DNA of 64,000 bases from Alcaligenaceae bacterium. GTDB taxonomy: Bacteria > Pseudomonadota > Gammaproteobacteria > Burkholderiales > Burkholderiaceae_B. The stretch lies in contig DUNB01000113.1 of NCBI GenBank assembly GCA_012839585.1, positions 1 to 64,000 of the forward strand, in the 5' to 3' direction. Positions 19,456-29,852 of the stretch are shown one piece after another. Positions within the stretch are counted from its first letter, which is position 1; the number at the start of each line of letters is the position of its first letter. The position numbers and the translations under genes were made by a program. The notes under the pieces were generated by a model that was given only the letters and a program-made list of their open reading frames with translations, searched no databases and was not told where the DNA came from.

Positions 19456-20780
19456 TGATTTTAATGATTGGGTTTTCTGTTTTATTGTTCTTGATTTTGG
19501 TAGTCCGAGTACCGATTGCTTTTGCGATGGGGGTCGTTGGTTTTTTCGGTTTTGCAGCGTTAAATGGCTTGGATTGGGGGAATTGGTCGACCTTCCGCTG
19601 GAGTGTGCCTCTATCGATGGCCGCAAATCGTGTTATTGATACGGCCCAAGACTATAGCCTGTCCGTTATCCCCTTATTTATCCTTATGGGAAATTTGGTC
19701 ACTCGCTCAGGACTCTCTAAAGAGCTCTATATGGCTTCGAATGCTTTTTTAGGTCATAAAAAAGGTGGCTTAGCTATGGCGACAGTCGTGGCATGTGGTG
19801 GGTTTTCTGCTGTATGTGGTTCCAGCTTAGCCACGGCAGCTACGATGTCTAAAGTGGCAATGCCACCTATGAGACAGTATGGTTATTCAGATTCCTTAGC
19901 CACAGCATCCATCGCAGCGGGAGGCACATTAGGTATTTTGATTCCTCCTAGTGTGATTTTGGTGATTTACGGGCTATTAACGGAAACAAGTATTCGCGAG
20001 CTATTTGCTGCTGGACTGATTCCTGGCATTTTAGGGGTGTTTCTTTATTTAGCGGCCGTGCGCTATACCGTTTGGCGTGACCCTTCAGCAGGTCCTGTGG
20101 GAGAAAAACTAAGTTGGAAAAGGAGGATGCAGGCTCTTAAGGGGGTTCGAGATGTCTTGGGCCTATTTGTGCTGGTAATGGGCGGTATTTATCTAGGGGT
20201 GTTTACTCCTACCGAGGCGGCGGGCATCGGGGCCGGGGGAGCGTTTTTTATCACTTTGCTGCGACGTAAGCTGAGTTGGGCGGGGCTGTTTGAAACACTT
20301 GCCGAGACAGCGCGTACATCGACTGTATTATTTACTATCGTGATAGGAGCTTTAATCTTTTCCGACTTTGTGAATCGAGCAGGCTTGCCAGATATGCTTT
20401 TGCAGCTTGTGACAGATTTAAATATATCGCCGTTTATGGTGATCATAGTCATCTTATGTATTTATGTGTTGCTCGGGCTGATTTTTGAAAGCTTATCCAT
20501 GCTTTTGTTAACCGTGCCAGTGTTTTATCCTTTAATAGCTAGCTTAGGTTTTGATCTGGTCTGGTTTGGCATCGTAGTTGTGGTAGTGACGGAAATAAGT
20601 CTTATTACTCCACCGGTGGGAATGAATGTCTTTGTCCTAAGCGGTGTATTGCGGGATGTGAAAACTGGGACTATTTTTAAAGGGATCTTACCGTTTTGGG
20701 CCTTTGATATGCTTCGCCTTCTTTTGATAGTGATCCTTCCGCCTTTGTCTTTATACTTGCCGCATCTTTTGTATCGTTAA
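19452..20780 (+). CDS. TRAP transporter large permease (DctM)
   Basis: GSSLATAATMSKVAMPPMRQYGYSDSLATASIAAGGTLGILIPPS; 4-bp overlap with dctQ. Confidence 0.95.
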   Translation: MMILMIGFSVLLFLILVVRVPIAFAMGVVGFFGFAALNGLDWGNWSTFRWSVPLSMAANRVIDTAQDYSLSVIPLFILMGNLVTRSGLSKELYMASNAFLGHKKGGLAMATVVACGGFSAVCGSSLATAATMSKVAMPPMRQYGYSDSLATASIAAGGTLGILIPPSVILVIYGLLTETSIRELFAAGLIPGILGVFLYLAAVRYTVWRDPSAGPVGEKLSWKRRMQALKGVRDVLGLFVLVMGGIYLGVFTPTEAAGIGAGGAFFITLLRRKLSWAGLFETLAETARTSTVLFTIVIGALIFSDFVNRAGLPDMLLQLVTDLNISPFMVIIVILCIYVLLGLIFESLSMLLLTVPVFYPLIASLGFDLVWFGIVVVVVTEISLITPPVGMNVFVLSGVLRDVKTGTIFKGILPFWAFDMLRLLLIVILPPLSLYLPHLLYR

Positions 20781-20784
20781 CCTC

Positions 20785-20818
20785 AAAAGCCCTGCACGTT
20801 TAGTCGAGCAGGGCTTTT
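20785..20818. terminator. Terminator downstream of dctM, overlapping the 3' end of the amidase CDS
   Basis: AAAAGCCCTGC-12 nt-GCAGGGCTTTT. Confidence 0.8.
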
Positions 20819-21594
20819 AATATGCCCAGTGTTTGAGCATCGGGTTGTCCGTCATAGAGGCTGGGTCTATAACGCATTTGGAATGCTGCTAGGACGTTTT
20901 GAGAGGCTTTGTCCCATTGACCATGTAAGGGGACTTCGTAGCCAGCTTGTTTAAGCATTTGTTGAATTTCGGCATAAGGTGCTAGACCGAATAGTTCAAA
21001 CTGAGCCTGGTGCCGTAGCGCCTGTTCCTGGTCGTACCAACGACCTAGGCCTGCTCTGGCTAATTGTTCCCAGGGAAACAGAGGGCCAGGATCTATTTTG
21101 CGCTGAGGGGCAACATCACTATGTCCCACAATATTGGCAGGGGAAATGCGATGGCGTTCAACGAGCTCTTGGAGTAAAGCGGTGAGCAGCTCAATTTGAG
21201 CTGGCTGATAGGGCGCCCAACTGTGGTCGGGCAAACGACCTGCGTTGACTATTTCAATACCGATGGAACTGGTATTGAGATCAACATGGTCATGCCATTG
21301 ACTGACCCCAGCGTGCCAGGCGCGTTGGCTCTCGTCGACAAAGCGATAGAGTTTGGGGGGCTGTTCATCAGTTATTAAATAGTGGCTGCTGACATTTTTT
21401 TGCGTAAGCACCTTGATGGAGGTGGGCGTGTCGGCCGAGGTGTAATGCAAAACTAGATGACGCACTCGGCTGTTTTGCCCTTCGGCTTGCAGGCTGGTGT
21501 CGATGCGATGGCCCCCAACTTTAGGGGCTGTGCTACAGGCAGCGAGCAGCCCACAAAGCAATAGGCTGCTGAATAAACGAAATGAATTAAGCAC
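20800..21594 (-). CDS. N-acetylmuramoyl-L-alanine amidase lipoprotein (AmiD-like)
   Basis: Lipobox LLAAC; VRHLVLHYTSADT, GIEIVNAG, NIVGHSDVAPQRKIDPGPLFPW; C-terminal peptidoglycan-binding-like region. Confidence 0.9.
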   Translation of the reverse strand: MLNSFRLFSSLLLCGLLAACSTAPKVGGHRIDTSLQAEGQNSRVRHLVLHYTSADTPTSIKVLTQKNVSSHYLITDEQPPKLYRFVDESQRAWHAGVSQWHDHVDLNTSSIGIEIVNAGRLPDHSWAPYQPAQIELLTALLQELVERHRISPANIVGHSDVAPQRKIDPGPLFPWEQLARAGLGRWYDQEQALRHQAQFELFGLAPYAEIQQMLKQAGYEVPLHGQWDKASQNVLAAFQMRYRPSLYDGQPDAQTLGILKALLD

Positions 21595-22303
21595 TGGCTT
21601 GAAATAAAAATAGGGTGGGGTATTTATTGAGATCAGGGGCGGTTTGGTTGCGCCACTGGCTAACGGTATGAGTACGAATCCATTCGTCAGGTGTGGTTAA
21701 AGAGCGTGCTACACAAAGACGGGTGGAGGGCTCTAGGGTTTTGAGCAGCGCCTCAAACAAGGCGGGGTTGCGATAGGGTGTTTCAATAAATATCTGGGAC
21801 TGCTGTTGTTTCTTTGAGGCCTGCTCCCAGAGCTTGAGGGTGCGGGCCTGGTCATCGGCCTGTTTAGGCACATAGCCATGAAAGCAAAAATTCTGTCCAT
21901 CCAAACCACTGGCCATCAATCCTAAAAGAATAGAAGAGGGGCCTACGTGAGGTTTGACGGTAAAGCCTAGATCATGCGCCAACGAGACCACCACGGCGCC
22001 TGGGTCGGCCACGGCTGGGCAGCCAGCCTCTGAGACCAGACCTACACCGTTTTCAGCCTCTGGCGCTTGTAGCCATTGTTGAATTTGTTTTTTTGGTGTG
22101 CCGCGTTTGTCCAATTGGTGAATGATGATGTCCTGCAGGGGGCGTTGCGTGCCCATCTGCTTTAAAAAGGCACGTGCTGTTTTGGCGTTTTCTGCAATAA
22201 AATAGGACAGCTCGTTGGCTTGTTGTTGTACGGCAGCGGGTAGCCAGTTTTCGTTAGCCGAATCGCCCAAAGGCACAGGAATGAGGTGTAAGGTTTTGGA
22301 CAT
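21587..22303 (-). CDS. Tetrapyrrole-methylase-family SAM-dependent methyltransferase (RsmI-like paralogue)
   Basis: LHLIPVPLGD, GLVSEAGCPAVADPGAVVV, GPSSILLGLMASGLDGQNFCFHGYVP. Confidence 0.85.
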   Translation of the reverse strand: MSKTLHLIPVPLGDSANENWLPAAVQQQANELSYFIAENAKTARAFLKQMGTQRPLQDIIIHQLDKRGTPKKQIQQWLQAPEAENGVGLVSEAGCPAVADPGAVVVSLAHDLGFTVKPHVGPSSILLGLMASGLDGQNFCFHGYVPKQADDQARTLKLWEQASKKQQQSQIFIETPYRNPALFEALLKTLEPSTRLCVARSLTTPDEWIRTHTVSQWRNQTAPDLNKYPTLFLFQASA

Positions 22304-22310
22304 AGTATAG

Positions 22311-22898
22311 TTAGGCGCTAATAGGTGAAGCCAGCGGGTTGAGGCCAAACTGACGCAGTAGACGAGATAACTCAATCAAAGGTAAACCAATAATCGCAGT
22401 GGGATCATTGGACTGCATGGATTGCATCAAAGCAATCCCTAGGCTTTCGGCTTTGGCACTGCCTGCCGTGTCATAGGGTTTTTCAAACTGCAAATAGTTT
22501 TCAATTTCATCACGACTGAGTTCGCGAAAATGACAGGTGGTGAGCACGTTGACGACTTCTTGGTGTGTGTTTTGTGCCACGCATAAAGCGGTATGAAAAA
22601 CGACTTTTTGGCCGCTTAACTGCTGAAGCTGGGCCACGGCTTTTTCATGGCTGCCTGCTTTTCCTAAGCAAAGTGAGCCCAGCGCAGCGACCTGATCCGA
22701 ACCAATTACAATGGCGTCGGGATGTTGGCTTGCAATGGCTTGGGCCTTGCTGATAGCTAGACGCTGAGCCAGTGCCGCCGGGGCTTCGTTAGGGAGAGGG
22801 CTTTCATCCACATCAGGCGACTGCACCGAAAAAGGAAGTTGCAAGCGTTCGAGCAGATTTCGCCTGTAAATAGAACCGGATGCCAGAATAAGACGCAT
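22311..22898 (-). CDS. maf: Maf-like nucleotide pyrophosphatase
   Basis: MRLILASGSIYRRNLLERL, IVIGSDQVA, YDTAGSAKAES. Confidence 0.92.
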   Translation of the reverse strand: MRLILASGSIYRRNLLERLQLPFSVQSPDVDESPLPNEAPAALAQRLAISKAQAIASQHPDAIVIGSDQVAALGSLCLGKAGSHEKAVAQLQQLSGQKVVFHTALCVAQNTHQEVVNVLTTCHFRELSRDEIENYLQFEKPYDTAGSAKAESLGIALMQSMQSNDPTAIIGLPLIELSRLLRQFGLNPLASPISA

Positions 22899-22921
22899 AA
22901 TAGCTTTGTAGTGTAAAATGA

Positions 22922-23509
22922 GTGAAGTGTTTGACTCGATTAGGGTCTGCACGGTATTATCTCTCTTTTTCTTCGTTATTGGAAATACAAGCCTTGCAGC
23001 AAACACAATATCTTTTAGATGCCGCGACGTTTACGCGTAACGGTCAGGTTTTTGCGGCACAAAGCCCGATTTCTATTTTTAATCGTGCTCTTGACGGCTT
23101 ACCTGCCCAACAGGATCAAACCATCGACTGGTCCGTTAAAGGCAGAACCGACAACGCAGGTCAACGCTATTTGACAGTACACGTGGTTGGCTACGTGGTG
23201 TTGATATGTCAGCGTTGCTTACGTGATTTTCACTATCAGATTGATGCCGAAAACACGGTGTTAGTCGTTAATGATGAGCTGGATTTAGATGTGGATATCG
23301 ATGACCCTGATGCGCCGGAGCGCATTTTGGCTTCTGCCCATCTCAATGCCCTAGAGCTCGTCGAAGATGAGCTAATTCTTAGTTTGCCTTATGTGCCGCG
23401 TCATGATCAGTGTCCTGATCTGCACGAGGCTTTGCAAAACCAAGACGAAGAGGCCGAAGACGAAAAGCCAAATCCTTTTGCCGTCCTCAGTCAATTTAAA
23501 AAATCGTAA
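22922..23509 (+). CDS. yceD: YceD/DUF177 family protein
   Basis: CQRCLRDFHY, DDPDAPERILAS, ELVEDELILSLPYVPRHD; directly upstream of rpmF. Confidence 0.88.
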   Translation: MKCLTRLGSARYYLSFSSLLEIQALQQTQYLLDAATFTRNGQVFAAQSPISIFNRALDGLPAQQDQTIDWSVKGRTDNAGQRYLTVHVVGYVVLICQRCLRDFHYQIDAENTVLVVNDELDLDVDIDDPDAPERILASAHLNALELVEDELILSLPYVPRHDQCPDLHEALQNQDEEAEDEKPNPFAVLSQFKKS

Positions 23510-23572
23510 TTTAATTTCATTTTCATTTACGGGGCTGGTCACTGTTGATCTGCTCTGTGTACAGGAGTCATC

Positions 23573-23755
23573 ATGGCTGTTCAGCAAAACAAAAAGAGCC
23601 CATCCCGTCGTGGCATGCGTCGTTCTCACGATGCGTTAACTGGTCCAGCAACTGCTATTGAGCCTACAACTGGCGAATTGCACTTGCGTCACCACATCAG
23701 CCCTAACGGTATCTACCGTGGCCGTAAAGTGTTGCAAACTAAAAACGACGATTAA
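23573..23755 (+). CDS. rpmF: 50S ribosomal protein L32
   Basis: [22 protein letters not shown]...[15 protein letters not shown]. Confidence 0.98.
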   Translation: MAVQQNKKSPSRRGMRRSHDALTGPATAIEPTTGELHLRHHISPNGIYRGRKVLQTKNDD

Positions 23756-23794
23756 TTCATTTGATCACTCGTTTATTGCGCCGTAGCGTTTTTC

Positions 23795-24874
23795 ATGTCT
23801 AAACAATCCATACGTATCGCCATCGACTGCATGGGCGGTGATGTCGGCTTGGCCGTCACCATTCCCGCAGCAGCTCAGTTCGCTCATCAATATGAGGATG
23901 TGTACTGTTTGCTGGTCGGTGACGAGGCCGGTATTGCTCAGAGTTTAAAGCAGCACCCGGGACCCAACCGTGACTGGTATCAAATAGTGCATGCCTCTGA
24001 AGTCATTGCAATGGATGACTCAGTAGAGGTCGCATTACGGCGCAAAAAAAATTCCTCAATGCGCGTGGCAGCACAGTCTGTAAAAGACGGGCTGGCTGAC
24101 GCGTGTATTTCTGCCGGTAATACAGGCGCATGGATGGCGATTTCGCGCTATGTGCTTAAAACCCTAGACGGCATTAGCCGCCCGGCAATTGCTACCTCCA
24201 TTCCCAATCAGATTGGAGGAGCCACAATTATGCTTGATTTAGGTGCTAACGTTGATTGTAGCGCCGAGCATTTATTGCAGTTTGCCATTATGGGATCTGC
24301 ATTGGCCTCTATCGTTGATAAACACGAAAGTCCTACCATTGGTCTTTTAAATATTGGCGAAGAGGTCATCAAAGGCAATGAAGTCGTTAAACAGGCCGCC
24401 GAACTTTTACGTCAAAGCGGTCTGAATTTCTACGGCAACGTAGAAGGCGATGACATCTGCAAAGGCACCGTTAACGTGATTGTGTGTGACGGCTTTGTAG
24501 GTAATGTTGTCCTGAAATCTCTAGAAGGTCTGGCCAAAATGGTCGCTTCCATGTTGCGCGAAGAGTTCACGCGTAATAGCCTCTCTATGGCAGCAGGTCT
24601 GGTTGCTAAACCCGTATTAAGCCGCTTGAGTGATCGCGTTGATAACCGTCGTTATAACGGCGCGGCCTTACTTGGTTTGCGTGGTATTGTTATCAAGAGC
24701 CATGGATCTGCCGATGCGTATGCTTTTGGCTATGCATTGCAGCGCGCACGCGATGCGGTGCGTAATGGGTTGTTGGCCGGAACAAATGCCGCTATTGACC
24801 AACTGCGTCATAATTTACCTTGTGGTAATGGTAAAGAGGTTTTGTTAGACGCACACTCCGAGTCTGCGCACTAG
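23795..24874 (+). CDS. plsX: Phosphate acyltransferase PlsX
   Basis: [30 protein letters not shown]. Confidence 0.96.
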   Translation: MSKQSIRIAIDCMGGDVGLAVTIPAAAQFAHQYEDVYCLLVGDEAGIAQSLKQHPGPNRDWYQIVHASEVIAMDDSVEVALRRKKNSSMRVAAQSVKDGLADACISAGNTGAWMAISRYVLKTLDGISRPAIATSIPNQIGGATIMLDLGANVDCSAEHLLQFAIMGSALASIVDKHESPTIGLLNIGEEVIKGNEVVKQAAELLRQSGLNFYGNVEGDDICKGTVNVIVCDGFVGNVVLKSLEGLAKMVASMLREEFTRNSLSMAAGLVAKPVLSRLSDRVDNRRYNGAALLGLRGIVIKSHGSADAYAFGYALQRARDAVRNGLLAGTNAAIDQLRHNLPCGNGKEVLLDAHSESAH

Positions 24875-24898
24875 ACGCGGCGAGCAAAGGATTTCACT

Positions 24899-25873
24899 AT
24901 GCTATATACCAAAATTATTGGTACAGGGGGGTATTTGCCACCCCGTATCGTCAGCAACAATGATCTGGCGGCTCAATTAGCCGAACAAGGCTTAGAAACC
25001 TCGGATCAGTGGATTACAGAACGTACAGGAATCCGACAGCGTCATTTGGCAGAGCGTGGAGTTACTTCGAGTCAGCTCGCGACACAGGCAGCACGCCGTG
25101 CCTTGAGTGATGCGGGCATAGAGGCTTCCGACATTGACCTTATCATTGTGGCGACTTCTACCCCTGATCATATCTTCCCCAGTACAGCTTGCTTGGTTCA
25201 AAATGAACTAGGCATCTCTGGCGGCGCAGCCTTTGACGTGCAGGCCGTTTGTAGCGGTTTTGTGTACGCCTTGACCACGGCCGACGCGTTGATTAAGGCC
25301 GGCGTAGCAAGTAAAGCACTTGTGATTGGCGCTGAGGTCTTCTCTACTATCCTAGATTGGAACGATCGTGGCACTTGTGTGCTCTTTGGCGATGGCGCCG
25401 GTGCTGTGGTTCTTAGTGCCTCATCAGAACCCGGCATCTTGGCCGCTCAACTAAAAGCCGATGGCAGCCAAAATGGTATTTTATGTACCGCGGGTAATGT
25501 GTCTTATGGCGAAGTTGTAGGCGATCCTTTCTTACGCATGGACGGTCAGGCCGTATTTAAATTCGCGGTCAATGCCTTGACGCAATCAGCCCAAGATGTG
25601 GCCAGTAAAGCGCAAATTGACTTGTCGGAAATTGACTGGATGGTGCCACATCAGGCCAACGTACGAATCATTAATTTTATTGGGCGTAAACTAGGCATGC
25701 CTACTGATAAAATTGTGATAACCCTAGATAAACATGCCAACACCTCGGCCGCTAGTGTGCCTTTGGCCCTAGACGCAGCCCGTAAAGATGGTCGCATTAA
25801 AGCCGGAGACACCGTGTTAATGCAAGGCGTTGGTGGCGGCTTTACTTGGGGTTCGGTCCTAGCGCGCATGTAA
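24899..25873 (+). CDS. fabH: 3-oxoacyl-ACP synthase III
   Basis: [37 protein letters not shown]. Confidence 0.97.
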   Translation: MLYTKIIGTGGYLPPRIVSNNDLAAQLAEQGLETSDQWITERTGIRQRHLAERGVTSSQLATQAARRALSDAGIEASDIDLIIVATSTPDHIFPSTACLVQNELGISGGAAFDVQAVCSGFVYALTTADALIKAGVASKALVIGAEVFSTILDWNDRGTCVLFGDGAGAVVLSASSEPGILAAQLKADGSQNGILCTAGNVSYGEVVGDPFLRMDGQAVFKFAVNALTQSAQDVASKAQIDLSEIDWMVPHQANVRIINFIGRKLGMPTDKIVITLDKHANTSAASVPLALDAARKDGRIKAGDTVLMQGVGGGFTWGSVLARM

Positions 25874-25923
25874 TGATTTTGTGTTAGGCTTGACGGCAAC
25901 GACTACCACTATCAATAAAAATC

Positions 25924-26856
25924 ATGAAAATTGCATTTGTATTTCCCGGACAAGGTTCACAAACCGTTGGCATGCTTGATGCATGGGCTGACAGCCCCGC
26001 TGTACAACACGCTATTGGCGTAGCTAATAAGGCCCTAGGTCAAGACCTAGGTGCGCTTATCGCCCAAGGTCCTGATACCGACTTAAATCTCACGACAAAT
26101 ACCCAGCCAGCCATGCTGCTATCGGCCGTCGCCATGTTTGAAGCATGGCTAGAGGCTGGCGGCGCTTTGCCGGATCTGATGGCTGGGCACAGTTTAGGCG
26201 AATACTCCGCCTTAACAGCTGCCGGGGTGCTGGATCTAGCCGACGCGGTTAAACTCGTGCGTATTCGTGCTAATGCGATGCAGGATGCCGTACCAGTGGG
26301 TGTGGGTGCCATGGCAGCCGTATTAAACCTAGACGACGACCAAATCAAAGACGTTTGCTCATTAGCGGCCCAGGATCAGGTAGTAGAGCCCGTGAACTTT
26401 AATGCACCGGGTCAAATCGTAATCGCTGGCCACAAAGAGGCGGTAGAGCGCGCTTGTGAAATTGCCAAAACAGCTGGTGCGCGTCGCGCGGTATTGTTGC
26501 CCGTGTCTGCGCCTTTCCACTCCAGTTTGCTAGAGCCTGCAGCACAAATTCTTGAGCAGGCCTTAGACCAGATCGAATTACATAGCCCACGTATTCCCGT
26601 GATTAACAACGTGGATGTAGAAATGCCAGTGGAAATCGATGATATTAAGTCCGCATTGGTACGCCAAGCCTGGCATCCGGTACGTTGGGTGGAAACAATT
26701 CAAGCAATGAGTGCTCAAGGGGTAACACATATTGTAGAATGTGGTCCGGGTAAAGTACTATCCGGGTTGGTAAAACGTATAGATAAAAACATTACCGTTT
26801 TATCTATTACCGATCCTAGCTCTCTAGAACAAACACTTAACAGCTTGAAAAACTAA
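25924..26856 (+). CDS. fabD: Malonyl-CoA-ACP transacylase
   Basis: FVFPGQGSQ, GHSLGEYSAL, CGPGKVLSGL. Confidence 0.97.
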   Translation: MKIAFVFPGQGSQTVGMLDAWADSPAVQHAIGVANKALGQDLGALIAQGPDTDLNLTTNTQPAMLLSAVAMFEAWLEAGGALPDLMAGHSLGEYSALTAAGVLDLADAVKLVRIRANAMQDAVPVGVGAMAAVLNLDDDQIKDVCSLAAQDQVVEPVNFNAPGQIVIAGHKEAVERACEIAKTAGARRAVLLPVSAPFHSSLLEPAAQILEQALDQIELHSPRIPVINNVDVEMPVEIDDIKSALVRQAWHPVRWVETIQAMSAQGVTHIVECGPGKVLSGLVKRIDKNITVLSITDPSSLEQTLNSLKN

Positions 26857-26857
26857 T

Positions 26858-27595
26858 ATGACGACTCCTTTAGCTGGAAAAATTGCGCTAGTAACCGGCG
26901 CATCACGTGGATTGGGCCAGGCCATTGCATTACAATTGCAGGCCTTAGGTGCTCATGTGGTGGGTACCGCAACGACTGCCGAAGGTGCAGAAAAAATCAC
27001 GTCTTACTTGAACAACCCGAATAGCCGTGGTGTGCAGTTAGACGTCAATGACGATCAAGCTTGCGATGATTTAATTGCCCAGTTGTCTAAGGAAGGTGGC
27101 CCTCATATACTAGTAAACAACGCGGGCATCACTCGCGATGGATTGGCCATGCGTCTTAAAGACGATGACTTTGATGCGGTAATGGATACGAACTTACGTG
27201 CTGTATTCCGCCTCAGTCGCGCTGTGATTCGTCCTATGATGAAAGCCCGTTGGGGTCGTATAATAAACATCAGCTCGGTGGTTGGATATAGTGGCAACCC
27301 TGGGCAGGCCAACTACGCTGCAGCTAAGGCCGGCGTAGCGGGGATGTCGCGGGCATTGGCTCGTGAACTAGGCAGCCGCAATATCACGGTCAACTGTGTT
27401 GCTCCGGGTTTTATTGATACCGATATGACTCGAGCCCTTTCCGAGGAACAAACACAGGCGCTATTGACTCAAATTCCATTGGGTCGACTAGGGCAAAGCC
27501 AGGATATTGCTAATGCTGTAGCCTTTTTGGCTGGGCCACAAGCCGACTACATTACAGGTACTACCTTGCACGTCAATGGTGGCATGTACATGTAA
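26858..27595 (+). CDS. fabG: 3-oxoacyl-ACP reductase
   Basis: ALVTGASRGLG, NNAGITRDGLAMRLKDDDFD, YAAAKAG, VNGGMYM. Confidence 0.97.
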   Translation: MTTPLAGKIALVTGASRGLGQAIALQLQALGAHVVGTATTAEGAEKITSYLNNPNSRGVQLDVNDDQACDDLIAQLSKEGGPHILVNNAGITRDGLAMRLKDDDFDAVMDTNLRAVFRLSRAVIRPMMKARWGRIINISSVVGYSGNPGQANYAAAKAGVAGMSRALARELGSRNITVNCVAPGFIDTDMTRALSEEQTQALLTQIPLGRLGQSQDIANAVAFLAGPQADYITGTTLHVNGGMYM

Positions 27596-27779
27596 AGGAC
27601 TTGGCTAAAAGCCGATCTAGGGTTAAATTATCCACTTAACTCAATTTTTTTAAGGGGCGTATCAGTTTCCCTTTGCTTGCAAAGCTAAACCGATATTGCC
27701 GTTTTTTGTCATAGCCTGCACCCTTTTTTATTGTTTGGCTATACTTTGAGGGAATTAATCCCCAATTTGGAGAATCTGC

Positions 27780-28019
27780 ATGGAAAGCATCGAACAGCGC
27801 GTCAAGAAGATCGTCGCTGAACAACTTGGCGTAAACGAAGCCGAGATCAAGAACGAATCTTCTTTTCTTGACGACCTCGGTGCCGACTCGCTCGACATGG
27901 TCGAGCTCGTGATGGCGCTCGAAGACGAATTCGAAACCGAAATCCCAGACGAAGAAGCTGAGAAAATCACGACGGTTCAGCAAGCTGTTAACTACATTAA
28001 CGCTAACAGCGAGCAGTAA
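27780..28019 (+). CDS. acpP: Acyl carrier protein
   Basis: 79 aa; [23 protein letters not shown]. Confidence 0.98.
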   Translation: MESIEQRVKKIVAEQLGVNEAEIKNESSFLDDLGADSLDMVELVMALEDEFETEIPDEEAEKITTVQQAVNYINANSEQ

Positions 28020-28171
28020 TTTCAAACCTGGGTGTGGGCAGGCTATGTATTTACTTGGCTTGCCCCTTAGCTCAAGGCGGTTTACAGAGAATGATGCGAT
28101 CGTCTCTACCTTATAGGTGTCACGTTGGGTCATTCGCTACGAACCGCTTTTTTTGTATTTAGGAGTCATCC

Positions 28172-29404
28172 GTGAAACGACGTGTCGTAATTACCGGCCT
28201 GGGTATTGTTTCCCCTGTAGGCAACGATATCACTACCGCATGGGATAACATCGTTAATGGGCGTTCGGGTATCGGGCGTATTACGCATTTCGATCCCTCG
28301 GCTTTTACCGCCCAAATAGCGGGTGAGGTTAAAGATTTTGATGTCACCAAGTACATCTCTGCCAAAGAAACCAAACAAATGGATACCTTTATCCATTACG
28401 GTATTGCAGCAGGTGTGCAGGCGTGGCAGGACGCTGGCCTAGAAATTACCGAAGACAATGCTGATCGCGTAGGCGTGATTGTTGGCTCGGGTATTGGCGG
28501 TTTACCGCGCATCGAGGCCACGCAAGCCGAGTTCCTCGAACGTGGTCCGCGCCGTATTTCCCCTTTCTTTGTACCGGGATCCTTGGTGAACCTGGTATCT
28601 GGACAGCTCTCAATTATGCTAGGTCTAAAAGGCCCTAGCTATGCGGTTGTCTCTGCATGTACTACTGGTTTGCACTCCATTGGTGATGCCGCTCGTTTAA
28701 TCGAGTACGGTGATGCTGATGTGATGGTAGCTGGTGGTGCTGAGGCCACTGTGTCCCCACTAGGGATTGGTGGTTTTGCGGCAATGCGCGCTTTATCTAC
28801 CCGCAATGACGATCCAGAAACAGCCTCCCGCCCTTGGGACAAAGACCGTGATGGTTTTGTGATGGGCGAGGGTGCGGGTGTTCTAGTGCTAGAGGAATAC
28901 GAACACGCTAAAAAACGTGGTGCTCGTATTTATGGCGAGTTTGTCGGCTATGGTATGAGCTCTGATGCTCACCACATTACAACGCCAGATAGCGATGGTC
29001 CTCGTCGTGGCATGCTTAATGCATTGCGTAACGGCGGCATTAACCCAACCGAAATTGATTACATCAATGCGCATGGTACATCCACGCCACTAGGTGATAT
29101 CAATGAAACCGAATCCATTAAATTGGCATTGGGCGATCACGCTAAAAAAGTTGTAGTGAACTCGACCAAATCCATGACCGGTCACCTATTAGGTGCGGCA
29201 GGTGGTATCGAGGCCGTATTTACTACGCTGGCTTTATATAATCAAATCTCACCGCCTACAATTAATATTTTTAATCAAGATCCTGCCTGTGACTTAGATT
29301 ACAGCGCAAATCAGGCCCGTGATTTGAAAATTGATGTGGCCATGTCCAACTCCTTTGGATTTGGTGGCACCAATGGCACAATGGTGTTACGACGTTTGTC
29401 TTAA
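28172..29404 (+). CDS. fabF: 3-oxoacyl-ACP synthase II
   Basis: RRVVITGLGIVSPVGND, SACTTGLHSIGDA, NAHGTSTPLGD, NSFGFGGTNG. Confidence 0.98.
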   Translation: MKRRVVITGLGIVSPVGNDITTAWDNIVNGRSGIGRITHFDPSAFTAQIAGEVKDFDVTKYISAKETKQMDTFIHYGIAAGVQAWQDAGLEITEDNADRVGVIVGSGIGGLPRIEATQAEFLERGPRRISPFFVPGSLVNLVSGQLSIMLGLKGPSYAVVSACTTGLHSIGDAARLIEYGDADVMVAGGAEATVSPLGIGGFAAMRALSTRNDDPETASRPWDKDRDGFVMGEGAGVLVLEEYEHAKKRGARIYGEFVGYGMSSDAHHITTPDSDGPRRGMLNALRNGGINPTEIDYINAHGTSTPLGDINETESIKLALGDHAKKVVVNSTKSMTGHLLGAAGGIEAVFTTLALYNQISPPTINIFNQDPACDLDYSANQARDLKIDVAMSNSFGFGGTNGTMVLRRLS

Positions 29405-29408
29405 TACC

Positions 29409-29852
29409 ATGCTAAATCAAGCCCAACATTGGCAAACACGTACACCCATACGTGTGCGCGTGTTGGGCTTGTTGTTTTTTGTACTGCTAATCGCCATGAT
29501 TGGACTGCTGTGGCGCAATTGGGGGTACTCGCTGTGGGTCTATTCCCCTATTGGGGCATTTCTTTTGCTCGCTTTGACCCGGGCTTTGTGGTCTCAACCC
29601 AGACTGTCTTTGTTTTTTGATGAGAACAACGGGTTTTGCTTCGTAGACGATAACATTACGGAGTCCGTATCTATTGCTCAGTTTTGGTATAGTCCTTTTG
29701 CGATTTCATTAACGGTCATAGTCCAAGGAAAAACGCGATTGTTGGTGTTTTGGCGTAGTGCGCTAACACCAGAGGCCTGGAGACAATTGCATCTTCAGCT
29801 ATTGCGTTATCAGCTTCAGTATCAATTTGCGGATTATAAAGGTGCACCATGA
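29409..29852 (+). CDS. Small two-TM protein, YgfX-like
   Basis: Two hydrophobic helices then W/R-rich cytoplasmic tail; located between fabF and rpoE. Confidence 0.55.
   Translation: MLNQAQHWQTRTPIRVRVLGLLFFVLLIAMIGLLWRNWGYSLWVYSPIGAFLLLALTRALWSQPRLSLFFDENNGFCFVDDNITESVSIAQFWYSPFAISLTVIVQGKTRLLVFWRSALTPEAWRQLHLQLLRYQLQYQFADYKGAP

Noticed and set aside
27636-28133. ORFs antisense to acpP (27636-28133, 27755-27970)
   Set aside because: Overlap the unmistakable acyl carrier protein gene on the other strand.
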